Source: Ustulina deusta (taxonomy: Eukaryota; Ascomycota; Sordariomycetes; Xylariales; Xylariaceae). From it: DNA of 64,000 nucleotides. Both the position numbers and the translations under genes were made by a program. The DNA lies in contig JAJNNX010000004.1 of the NCBI GenBank assembly GCA_023159155.1, forward strand, positions 930,001-994,000, written 5' to 3'. A model generated the notes under the pieces. The model ran no database searches and was not told the origin of the DNA. It worked only from the letters and a program-made list of their open reading frames with translations. This document shows positions 1-9,951 of the stretch, one piece after another; position 1 is the stretch's first letter, and each line of letters begins with the position of its first letter.

Positions 1-509
1 GTGCTGAAAGGTACAGTAGGTTACCTCATAACTTTCGTGTCGATATTGGGGAGTCGACACGTCAAGGGAGGGGGTGTGGAGGCACAAAAATAGACTCTGC
101 GGCCCGGAAAAAGAAATTATATCTTGTCTCGTTTGTGCCTTACTCTACCCATGCAACAAAGAGAGATGATTGCCCATCCACCTCCTTCGAGTTGGTTCCC
201 GGTAGAGTCTTCTTGCTATTATTCCGTCCTCCCAACAAGCTCCGCATTCGGGTCGAATGCCCTGATGTCAGCCTCCCCGAGAACTTCTATCGTATGCAAT
301 GTGGCATAAGCCGCGGCTCAATGGAGTATACAGTATTCTCCTTCATCTGTCTGGCCACAACTAACCTCTAATTTTAGCATAACTCTGAGAAAGCGACAGG
401 TGTTTCACTGCGCTGCTGCTTCACAATACTACTCGCCATTATCGCTAAAATCTAGTCTGGCATTCAAAGTGTGACGTGTGATGGCTTCTAGATCCTCCCT
501 ACCAAGGGA
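1..509. other. gene-free left edge
   Basis: No open frame here shows family features or a convincing splice pattern. Two overlapping short plus-strand frames around 124-371 have irregular composition and look like chance. The stretch may be the flank of a gene lying outside the window. Confidence 0.4.
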
Positions 510-842
510 CTAGATGAGTGCTCTCGAAGCAAGCGCCACAAAGGCATCCGGTGAGTTCTGTGGCACTCTCCCGGGTTTGATACCGGACGACAGGACAAAA
601 AACATGAACTTGCTCGAAGAGTATCTGAGTGCTAGGCCCAGTAGGTCACTGTAAACCCAATTAGGGAGATTCCGATGGCCGGTAGAACGAAGGAGTAGTT
701 CCGCAGCCTTGTCGTCTGTCGAAAGATTTGGTATTCTAACGCAACGCGCCCAAATGCGAATCGCTTCCTTGAACTGAAGCGGGTCAATTTCATCGACAAG
801 ATCTACCCTTCGAGAGAGAACTTCGTCTCTGAGTTGCGTCAC
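510..842 (-). CDS. hypothetical protein fragment, possible last exon
   Basis: An open minus-strand frame of about 110 codons ends in TAG at 510. Its composition is protein-like: charged and leucine-rich, with a stretch reading KEAIRIWARCVRIPN near residues 25-39. I do not recognise a family. There is no ATG at the 5' end. The frame opens just after a TAG that could instead be a 3' splice acceptor (around 853-855), so this may be the final exon of a gene whose earlier exon lies between about 870 and 1100. A short ATG frame on that strand, beginning MDEPGSAYLG near 1059, could be that exon, but I could not connect the two cleanly. It could also be chance or a decayed gene. Confidence 0.2.
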   Translation of the reverse strand: MTQLRDEVLSRRVDLVDEIDPLQFKEAIRIWARCVRIPNLSTDDKAAELLLRSTGHRNLPNWVYSDLLGLALRYSSSKFMFFVLSSGIKPGRVPQNSPDAFVALASRALI

Positions 843-1647
843 TTTCGATTCGTAGACCTACCATTTCATCTTTGAGTATTCGCGACCGCTCTCACTAGTC
901 TTGGAGTCCGTCACAGATTCCTTCGGAAGTGGTATCTTAGCAAGAAAGCACAGAGCGCCCAGAAGTCAAGTCAACGACAGCAAATGCTTGCGTGCTAGAA
1001 CTCATATCCAGGACTGGATGCCGCATCCCGAGATAGGCAGAGCCGGGTTCATCCATTACCCAGCGTCAGCTGCACACGATTCAGGGATGAAGAAGAAGAA
1101 GAAGAAGAAAAAAAGAAAAAAACACAGCTTACTTCGCTGACTAGATCACGAAATTCTTAGTGAGCTTTCCGTAGACCAGCAATACTCCTGTCGCCTTCCA
1201 TGACAGCGTATAGCGGTCCAATAATTGGTACCACACCAGCTGTGAATGATAAGGGATCCACGAGTAAAGAATAATTTCAAGATCCTAGGCCTAAGATCCA
1301 CGCGGCGTACATGCAGGCGTTTTCGTTAACGACATCGAGGAAAGAGTATAGATGGGTCTCTAACCCCAGATGAAAAGGGACGGCGATATTTAAGACGTTT
1401 TGAATGACCACTGCCCACTTGGGATTTGAAGCTTACAAGAAGTATGCACGACAACAGTATTCACAGCCACCGAATGAGATTTACAGACTAGGCAAGGCTT
1501 TATTCGCGGCGGACAGGAGAACTTATGGGCTGTCAAAGAGGTTTGTCTTGCTGGATTGACCTGCCTAATGGTGCACTCAAAGTCCCGCAACGGACTTCAA
1601 AATACTTTATACTACGTAGTATACAGATCCTTGCGTCGTTGCCGATA
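843..1647. other. intergenic, with GAA/A-rich tract
   Basis: Contains a (GAA)n microsatellite at about 1089-1110 running into an A-rich tract to about 1121. No other supported feature is visible. The right end is the 3' flank of mtg2, which is transcribed leftward. Confidence 0.4.
1089..1121. repeat. (GAA)n microsatellite plus A-rich tract
   Basis: About seven GAA units followed by an A-rich run are directly visible. Confidence 0.9.
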
Positions 1648-3471
1648 TCAATCATCTAATAGTCCTAACGTCCAGTGGATTATTCTATCAACGCCTTGTC
1701 CATGAATGGCACTCACTGGAATCGCCAGACAATTCTCTGTCCAGGCATGCTCGACATTACTAGGGTGGGGTTCTTCGCCCTCTGTGATAGCGTCCAGATA
1801 CTCCTTCAATTTGTTGAAGTTTTCCTTAGTTCCGGGTAAATCCCCTTTAGTGGCAATGACGAACCAGGGCTTAGAAGCAATGTGTAAACCCGTTGGTTGA
1901 GTTGCCGGCTCTGGTAAGTCTGCCACTATCATCCGACCCGTCGCCAAATTAGTTCCGTCTCCTTGCCAATCAATCCGTTCACTCGCTTCTCGCTCTCTTT
2001 CTTCGTCCTCACGCATGCGCGCATACAGACCAACCTCCGTCCATAGAGACTTGAGTGCTTTGACTGCATCACCTGCGTGTAGATCAATGACGAAGGCAAG
2101 AACGCCTGCCCGCTCGACATGACGCAAAAACTCGATACCAAGTCCACGGTCCAGATGTGCTCCCTCAATGAGACCCGGAATATCTGCGATGGTGAAGCGT
2201 TTGCGGGGTTCTGGAGCCTCACCAACCTGTCCCTGACCGGGCTGCTGTGACACTACTACAGACCCGAAGTTGGCATCACGGATGACATAATGGGAAGGGG
2301 AGGAGCCCCCGGATGGCCGGGGCTGTACAATTGGGCGCCCCTTATGGTTATCGAGCACCACAGTGCCGATGTTGGGCTGAAGCGTCGTGAAGGCCCAATT
2401 GCCAACGCGGGCTCGGCTACGTGTCAGGGCGCGCAACAGGGTACTCTTGCCAGCATTCGGAAGCCCGACGAAGCCTACGTCTGCGAGGAGTTTAAGTTCG
2501 AGTTCCAATTGCATGCGGACGGCCCTTTCGCCCTTGGTTGCGAATAGGGGACGGGGCCGATCTTTAGAGACGAAATGCGGATTGCCTAAGCCACCGAGGC
2601 CCCCTGCTGCTAACAAAATAGGACGAGGAGACGCGACCGAGAGGTCAAGGTGAATAGAGGCCTCGGGCTGAGCATATAGGCGTTCTCGGCTCGGTAACCG
2701 AGGGAGAGATATGTTGCGACGCTCGCCGGATGACATGCCCGGGTACAAAACAAACTTATGAGCATTCGGATGTTCAGGTGGTTCCGGCAAGTCTATGTTC
2801 AATCGCAGGGCCTCGCCCTCGCCAACACCCGTCTCCTCACTAGCCTGAGCGGTTGCTTCGGCCGCTCTGACTAACCTCTCATACTGGCGCTCTTTCTCTC
2901 TCGCCTGACGATACAGTATGGTCTCTTCAACCATCGGGTCTATCCTCTCGATCTCCCGGACGACGGTGCCAATAGGAACCCGGATGATAACATCCTCGCC
3001 CCGGGCACCACCGCGATTGCTGCCTTGCCCTGTCTTGCCACGGCCAGCACGGATAATATGACGACGGGCCAACCTGTGCAACGAATTCTCATCGTGGACA
3101 GCCTGTATGTATACATTGCCGCCATGTCCGCCATCACCGCCATTAGCAGGCCCGTTGGCCAGGAATGCCTCGCGGAGAAACGAAATGCAGCCGTGACCAC
3201 CTCCACCGGCTAGAATGGTGATCCTGGTCTTATCGGCGAAGCTCGCGATGGCATAGTCATCTGGGGAGGGGTTCAGGCGCGAGACTGGTATTTCGTCACT
3301 CGTTGCCAGACTCTCGGTCCCGTCGCTACCATTCTCGGCGATGGATGTCGATGCTGACGTAGAGGTTGAGAGACCAGCCCTCGGCACGCGGGAGAGGGAG
3401 AGAGAGCGGAATAGTGTCGGATAAAGGAATGGAAGAAACAGGGCCGAGGTCGGGGAGCATCTCGGGGGCAT
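1648..3471 (-). CDS. mtg2: mitochondrial Obg-family GTPase Mtg2
   Basis: A single-exon gene of 607 codons with ATG at 3471. Obg/CgtA GTPases act in large ribosomal subunit assembly; the fungal Mtg2 branch does so in mitochondria. The N-terminus (about residues 1-45) is rich in Arg, Ser, Leu and Pro and lacks acidic residues, as in a mitochondrial presequence. The Gly-rich Obg fold follows (about 80-330, with GGHGCISFLRE near 92-102 and GGDGGHGGNVY near 111-121). It is interrupted by a charged insert at about 175-255. The G domain has P-loop GLPNAGKST (336-344), switch I FTTLQPN (361-367), G3 DIPGLIEGAH (430-439), G4 TKGD (541-544) and G5 SAIHGQG (587-593). A low-complexity insert sits between switch I and G3 (about 375-425). 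All GTPase motifs are intact. The length is greater than bacterial Obg because of the presequence and inserts. It diverges from the gene at 5929. Confidence 0.95.
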   Translation of the reverse strand: MPPRCSPTSALFLPFLYPTLFRSLSLSRVPRAGLSTSTSASTSIAENGSDGTESLATSDEIPVSRLNPSPDDYAIASFADKTRITILAGGGGHGCISFLREAFLANGPANGGDGGHGGNVYIQAVHDENSLHRLARRHIIRAGRGKTGQGSNRGGARGEDVIIRVPIGTVVREIERIDPMVEETILYRQAREKERQYERLVRAAEATAQASEETGVGEGEALRLNIDLPEPPEHPNAHKFVLYPGMSSGERRNISLPRLPSRERLYAQPEASIHLDLSVASPRPILLAAGGLGGLGNPHFVSKDRPRPLFATKGERAVRMQLELELKLLADVGFVGLPNAGKSTLLRALTRSRARVGNWAFTTLQPNIGTVVLDNHKGRPIVQPRPSGGSSPSHYVIRDANFGSVVVSQQPGQGQVGEAPEPRKRFTIADIPGLIEGAHLDRGLGIEFLRHVERAGVLAFVIDLHAGDAVKALKSLWTEVGLYARMREDEEREREASERIDWQGDGTNLATGRMIVADLPEPATQPTGLHIASKPWFVIATKGDLPGTKENFNKLKEYLDAITEGEEPHPSNVEHAWTENCLAIPVSAIHGQGVDRIIHWTLGLLDD

Positions 3472-4372
3472 CTTTGGATGCTCTGATTGGGGGGTTGAGC
3501 GTCGTGTTTGCCCTGTTCCGAATTACAATTACCAATCGAGCTTTCGTCAAGTCCGGCGTGCAGGCATTGACAACGAATTACCAAGTCGAGCTCGTAAGTA
3601 TATCTCACTTGGATGGTATCGCGATAAGATAAACATTCTTGTTTCCGCAAAGCTCAAGACCCAAGCCACGCTAAGCCGCCAACAGACTAGCGTCGGCAAC
3701 CAGCCGGAAACAAGGGGCAAGGGACCCAGTGGCTTCCAACCAGTTGCCGTAAGACACTCACTTCTTCCAGTGAGACCATGGACAAGGGTGCTTGACAACT
3801 CATCAAGACCAAAACCACTCCAGCAGGTGCTACCTGCCTGCTGCGTGGAGAACCGGTGCTGAACTGGTGTGATGTATGCTTCAATAACGACTGATGAGCA
3901 ATTCTGCTGGCAATTGGGTCACGGGCCAATTGTCAGTTGATCGGATCCTTGTCATGTTCTCAAACGTCGATTCCCTGGCTGTCTCGTTTGACAAGCAGTT
4001 GTTCCAATTCCCAATTCCCAATTCCCAACTAGCCGCCCATACCTCCTAGTAGCTCGGTTAACCAGACCCCAGTGTAAATGCTGAAGGCGCGTCATATAAG
4101 CGACCGACCGGTTGTTATCACCGCCATCACCGGGGGTCAACAAAGGCGGTGTGCCGGTAGCGTGATAGTGTCTAGCGACAACTCCAAGACATGACTGTCG
4201 GCGGTGCATGGCATGGTAGTCTGGTATTCGTACTGTGAATAGTTGGGTCTAGTGTAGTGGACTTAGTAGAGTACCTTACCTAGTGTCGTGTGAAGCTAGA
4301 TAGGTAGACCATTCCTCCCCGCCTACCAATCGTCTTCATGCTCTCGGAGGGGTCTTATCTGGCTTTGGGTTA

Positions 4373-4520
4373 GACTAGGTAGGTAGGTCGTCCACTTAAC
4401 CCCCTACCTAGATTAAGTGCCAACCTAGGGTACACTCCAATCCCCTACCATCGCCTGTGTTGGTCTCGACGGGGAGGCTCAAGACTACCTACCTAAGTAT
4501 AGTACTGAAAGTAGGTATTT
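4373..4520. repeat. TAGGTA/TACCTA motif cluster
   Basis: Repeated GGTAGGTAGGT, CCTACCTAGA, CCAACCTAGG and CTACCTACCTAAG words fall within about 150 bases. The same word family recurs in most gene-free stretches of the window. Confidence 0.75.
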
Positions 4521-5098
4521 TTTGATTGGCTCTCGTACCCCTCCCGTCTCTGTTATTTTCAACGTTCCTCGATACCACTGTACGCACAGGAGAGGAAGTG
4601 GACATTAGAGGAGGAGGAGAAGAACCAGGAGCACCAACAAACATCTTCCCCAACTCCCTATGTCTTAGGTATCTACCTGCCCTCGGTATTTATTTGCCTA
4701 CTTACGTCTCCCCATCCCCCCTTATCTCTCCGTCCCGACCACCATCTCGCCCTGTCTCCAGGCTCTGAGCCATTGCTTGGCCCCGGTTCGGTCTCCCGCC
4801 CCCTCCCCAACACGCTTGATCAAGATCTGGGGTGTGCAGCAATGTCGGCGGATCTGCGAACGCTCGATTGGGTTACTCTCATGCACCCTGCATACTAGCA
4901 GTCATCCAGCCGCCCATTCGAGCCACGACAGCCAAATTTTATCTCCCGTCCGGACGTGGACATACCTCTGCTGCTCTTCGGGCTTCGCTGGGCTGTTACA
5001 CTTGCAACCTCTGCCGATTCTCTCGCTCTCGTCAATTGGCTTGTGCGTCTTTCCCTCTCTCTGCACACGTCAATTGGTCTTGTGTGTCTTTCTCTCTG

Positions 5099-5188
5099 CA
5101 CCACCACCACCACCACCACCACCACCACTGACTCACTCATTCACTACTATTACTACTACGACTACTACTACCACCACCACCACCACCA
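5099..5188. repeat. (CAC)n and (ACT/ACC)n microsatellites
   Basis: About ten CAC units at 5099-5129 are followed, after a short gap, by interrupted ACT then ACC units at about 5142-5188. Plus-strand copies are purely C/A and C/T/A, so the opposite strand is GT-rich. Confidence 0.9.
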
Positions 5189-5263
5189 GTACTGCTGCCA
5201 CTATCGTATTACCAATTGCACCACGCTGGACTCCCCTAGCCTCGACTACCGGTACTCACTTGT

Positions 5264-5409
5264 CAGTCAGCCAGTCGGTCAGCCAGCCAGCCAGCCAGCC
5301 AGCTAGGTAGTCCAGTCTCCTCAGCCAGTGAGCCAAGTCAGCCCGTCCTCCTGCTCTCCCTTTCTCTGCCTCTCTGCCTCTCTGCCTCTCTCCCTCTCTC
5401 CATCTCTCC
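5264..5409. repeat. (CAGC)n and (CTCTCTGC)n tandem repeats
   Basis: Imperfect CAGC/CAGT tetramers at about 5264-5303 are followed by a CTCTCTGC-type octamer array at about 5361-5409. Confidence 0.85.
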
Positions 5410-5928
5410 GATCTTGGCTTCTTCCGTACTGTGTATCGTGGTTGTCTCTCTACCCCACACTCCCATAGAGCCATAGAGCTGTTCGGCTCCCGTGATATCG
5501 GCCATATCGGGTCCTAAACTTGCTCTTCCCTCTCCTTATTTGCTGCCCTCTTTTTTCCTTTCGCCGCATTCGACCGGGCGGTCAATTCTATTTCCTGCAG
5601 GACAATCGCGAGCTAGCCACGGACTGAACACCTCTTGTCCAATTACCCCCCCTTCCTGCCACCACGCTGTTCGCTGTAACACTCCCACTACCTAGACGGT
5701 AGTGTCTGCTGCTGCGTGCTGTTGCTGGCCTTCCTCTTCATAATACAGGTCAGTCGCCATTCTGCTTACTTCTAATCTTCTTTCCCCCTTCCCGCTCCAT
5801 GGACCCTTTCGGGTCACTTTATGGATACGTTGTAAAATAGCACATCATAATCCTACCGTCCCTTATGTGTACCAACCTCACACATCGGCCGTCCTCGCCT
5901 CCGCCGCCTTCGGCTTCACGCCGCTAAG

Positions 5929-6727
5929 ATGTATTCTAGGGAGAAACACCGTAAGTCCGTCATTAGGATGGACCCGGACTGTGCCATCTGCCATGCCCCT
6001 GCCACACACGCCTGTGACTGCGAGGCCAAGGGGCTCGAGGCTGCAGTTCAGCAAGCAGAGCACCGGATGATGCAATCTGTTTACACTGAGATACGGTGAG
6101 CCATTTTCAGAACACGGCCCACGTTGGCTAAACCTCAATGCCGACACACGGCTGTCTGTTACCTCGTACTAATATCGTATTAGCTCCTGGGTTCGGGCAC
6201 ATGCCCAGGATTATATACTCGAGTATTTTCGACTGCTCACAGAGCGGCGGAAGGCTACACATAACGAACACATGGAGCGGCTAACAGCCACTGCTTATCA
6301 TTATTACCATGCGCCTCCGCATCCAAGTGAGATTCAGGCAGCTCAGGCATCTCTCAAGCGAGGCATCGACGAAGATTGGCAGTCCAGTGTTCAGCGGTAT
6401 CCAGAAGTGCTAGAGTATTTCTTCGGCTTGGTCGAGCTGAATCTCCCTCCAGATGATGACCCTGCCGTCAAAGATCCACCACTAAGTGCAATGAACGGGG
6501 CGAGGAAGCAGAGACGGAGCTCAACCATAGCCCCGGAGAGCGCACAAGAGAGAGCGCGGAATAGAAGGACACCACCGCCACCAGCCATCGAAAGAAGAAC
6601 GCCCGCTCCTCCCTCCATGCATATCGTCGGAAACCCCATGGCCCCCGTACCACGCTCAAGACGGGCGGGGGGGTTCCGGCCACCGACAGCACCACCTCAA
6701 AGCTATTATAACTACCAAATAGGATAA
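5929..6727 (+). CDS. conserved fungal protein of unknown function with Cys motif
   Basis: Two exons, 5929-6095 and 6184-6727, give 236 codons. The 88-base intron has donor GTGAGC, a perfect TACTAAT branch site and acceptor TATTAG, so the join is well supported. A second in-frame ATG is codon 14. Residues 18-31 form C-x2-C-x7-C-x-C, which could bind a metal such as zinc (inference). Residues about 32-150 look helical and well structured, with WVRAHAQDYILEYFRLL after the junction and RYPEVLEYFFGLVEL near 125-140. The last 80 residues are basic and proline-rich, hence probably disordered. From memory, similar uncharacterised proteins occur in other filamentous ascomycetes, and I know of no assigned function. 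The 5' region is strongly pyrimidine-rich. Confidence 0.85.
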
Positions 6728-8318
6728 CCGAAGGGATTTGGCTGAAAAATACCATGCCTCCGTGAAACGGAACACCCAGTTCGTGATTCAACGGCTTAAA
6801 TCAGTTTATCGACTCACCACAACTCGAGCGTTACCAAAGAATGCTGGACAGCAAAAATAAACGTTCTGTTTTGTTTCTCGCACAACAATACTGCAAGGCT
6901 ACTGCCATCATATCTTAGATATCAGGAGGATAGTATTTCACGAGACGACGAGTATATGAGTCGACGACCACGTTCTGCAATGCATTCAGGAGCTGGCTAG
7001 GAAACAATCACGGCTTAAGTCCATAATCATTTTGCATAGCGCCGGTACCGTTATCTTTTGGCACCATTCTTCTAAGGTTCTTTTTTCCCTTCGTTTCCAT
7101 CTCACTCACCGCTCTATCTTGCAGGTTCAACGAGATGAGCCTCTAGATCACGTGTCTCGATCCAACTAGGTCCCGACGATGTTGCAGGTGATTGATATTA
7201 TTTTGAATTTGGTTACCCCTCAGATTGCGGTATTGGAGTATGGAGTTTCAAGGCATTAATTCATATGGAGAAACGAATAAAGCAAGGCTCGTCGCAACTA
7301 AGTTGTTTGATTGTCGGATATACGAGCCCAGGTGGGGAGGTAATAAGCTCTACCTGAAGAGAAATGGCCAGAATCAACCAAGCCGCACGGCTGCTGGTAC
7401 AAGGGTGTCTGGGGAAAGTTGGAATACGCCTATGTTAGGCTTTGTCAGATGAGCCTAGGTTATGGATGGTCTTGTGCTACCGACCAATACGTTGACACCC
7501 TATGAGGATAACGATGAGGACTTCACCGGTTCACAGACAGGGGTAGAGTATGGAATACGCCTCTAACCGACTGTCTGTCTACCAGCATTAACGTCTCGCG
7601 GGCCGAACAGAGTAGTAGACAAGAAACAAATGATTAACATACTCCCCTCCCAGAACTGCCACCTCGTGAGCCTAGTGACCTCCAGCCCTCTAAAACAGCC
7701 AATGCTTGGAGGGTCAGTATTGGAGAGTACGAAGTATTGCACAGCGTGTATTCATACACTATAACTCTTGTGCCATATTACATTTAGAACGATAACAAGC
7801 CGACACGTAGATGGAGTAAGAATCTAGCCTCGACTAACCACCAAATCTACCGATGAGATACCTGCGGAATATAACAAACGCGGGCAGCAGACTAAAACTT
7901 GGAGGGTTTCGTAGATAGGGTCGACAACGTGTATGTATGCAAAACCAAACAAAAAGAGCAACAGATATATCACCAACATGTTGATTCCCCGTGGTCGGTT
8001 CCACGTTTCACTCCTCTGTCAGAAAATGAAAAAAAAAAAACGAGCCATTAATGAACCTTACCTGCTTAGTTACATGTACGTGCCTATGTGTGTTGTGTAT
8101 ATTAATTATATCATGATGGAAAGGACGTCTTACTATTTTCCAGTTGTGCCTACGAATCTGCCTTACGTCGGATTGGACGTCGTGAGCATGCATTGTCGCG
8201 GATTTTCGGTCTGGCTGTCCCTGCGGATTGGCTGGAGGCAGTGGAACACCAATAACACCACCACCACCACCATCTTACCACCTCGCTACCCACGTACTGT
8301 ACAGGAGTATATGTACGT

Positions 8319-8342
8319 GTGTATGTATGTATGTATGTATGT
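8319..8342. repeat. (GTAT)n microsatellite
   Basis: Five to six GTAT units in tandem. Confidence 0.9.
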
Positions 8343-8710
8343 GAGTAGCGGCCTCTCATCGCCTTGCCCATGATCCGGGTAACGGAAGATTGGATAGGAA
8401 TGAAACTCCAACGACGGCCCAAGTACCTCCCCCTACCTACTACTACTAGTACCTACCTACCTATTGCACGACATGGCATGGGACCTACAGTGCACGACTC
8501 CCCGTTCTATAGCGGCCGGATCCCAACTCCGAAGCTTCGGAATAATGCCATAGGTGCGTTGTTGGATGGATGGATGGGTATGAGGTAGACCCAAGTAAGT
8601 AAAGCACACTGGAGCCAGATCGGGCGATGAGGAGGACGATGATGCCGCGGTATGCGTTGCATCACACATCATATTACGCCAGCGAAACGCATCTGAGCAT
8701 TGGCATAGCT

Positions 8711-8747
8711 GTCTATCTGTCTATCTATCTATCTATCTATCTCTCTA
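8711..8747. repeat. (TCTA)n microsatellite
   Basis: About eight TCTA/TCTG units in tandem, ending in CT repeats. Confidence 0.9.
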
Positions 8748-9951
8748 CCCTTGAGTCCACTTACGCACGTACATGTGCGTGGGTACGTACAGTATCATAC
8801 ATCATGAGCTCCTAGGTACATCCCTTCATCCATCGACTGTGATCCATCTATCCAGGTATGTATGGATATGTATGCACATGGCCACGAGGAGTAACTACAT
8901 GGCAGAAGAAAACAGTTCTACCAAGCCACCTGCTGTAGAGATTAGTACACCACGGCTACGTGTACCTACCTACACATCAAGCTGTTTGGATGTGCGTACG
9001 TGCCATGTATGTATGTGTATGCGCTGCAGTGCGCGTGTACTTATGCAGGTGTGTTGAAAGAGGTAACAATTGTCACGCTGCATAATAGATCACGAGACCG
9101 ATTTGGCGTGCATCACGCTTAAGTAGGTAAGTCAGTACTATTTATGTAACGTACGCATAACGGGGCCAGCAGCGGCAGCGGCAGCGCGGCCCAACCTTGA
9201 ACCCAACCTCGATTCATGAAACGACGCGTGGGACGGTCTCGTCCCCCCACGGAATCTACCACCGATCCGTCGGGTCTGAGAATCTTCTTCAAGATGCAAG
9301 TTCGCGTTGTTCGTAGGCTCCATCCACGTGTACCGCGCGAATTGACGCGGATGTTCTTGAGAAACATCACCTTAGCCCCGGGGAATCGCGGAATCGACCC
9401 GTCTAGGGAATTCCACAGGATGGCTTAGCTGAGAGAACAATAGCGGTGGATCAGGCATATGCAATCGTCGTGATGTTATCTTGGTCTAGTTAAAGAGGCA
9501 TAGTCAATTGGACAGGAGGGAGTGATCTATCACAGGGTATCAGATTGATGAGATTCTTTATTTATTCTCGCTACTGAAGCTAATGCGTTAGGGGCTCACC
9601 AATACCGAGGCGAGTGAAATATCGTGGATGGCGGGGAGGATGGAGAAGACATAAACGTTGTCACAATGAAGATGAGGGGCTCTCGCGGTGACGATAATAA
9701 TATGCAAGAAATGCCTAGATCGATACGGTTGATCTTGCATCTGCCAGAAAGACGCCTTCTACTTTGGGCTCATCAGGCTCCAGGGCAACGTGTGCGTCAG
9801 TCCTAGACGGTTGGTGATTGCCCTGCGACACAGGGCTAAGAAAAGAGTCTGTCGCCTCGGAGTTATCATTTTCCCTGGCTGGTTTTCCCTCGGATTTGGT
9901 GTCTGGCTTCTTTTTTGATTCGGCTTCGGGTAAGGGGAAACAGTCGGATTC

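Larger units (their letters stand above)
3472..5928. other. divergent intergenic region with dense simple repeats
   Basis: Bidirectional 5' region between mtg2 and the gene at 5929. It holds three copies of AATTCCC at about 4005-4028, a cluster of TAGGTA/CCTACCTA motifs at about 4373-4520, and from about 4980 to 5420 a long pyrimidine-rich run of CAC, ACT/ACC, CAGC and CTCTCTGC repeats. The strong C/T bias on the plus strand continues to about 5800, which fits a promoter or long leader of the rightward gene. A CAG/gtcagt donor-like site lies near 5745-5754 and a gctaag acceptor-like site directly precedes the ATG at 5929, so a 5' UTR intron is possible. Frames in this region coding runs of His, Thr or Ser come from the repeats and are not genes. 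Confidence 0.6.
6728..9951. other. gene-poor region with tetranucleotide repeats
   Basis: No supported gene in 3.2 kb. Several frames between 7225 and 9428 were inspected and look like chance. From about 8290 to 9020 there is a cluster of tetranucleotide repeats (GTAT, TCTA, GGAT) and TACGTAC/GTACGT words, plus a TAGGTA-type cluster at about 8428-8462. The right edge is the 3' flank of bfr1. Confidence 0.5.

Noticed and set aside
2290..2653. Plus-strand frames inside mtg2
   Set aside because: They are antisense shadows of a well-supported GTPase gene.
4777..5310. Plus-strand frames coding runs of His, Thr, Ser and Tyr
   Set aside because: They arise directly from the CAC, ACT/ACC and CAGC repeats read in different frames; no non-repetitive protein-like part or splice support.
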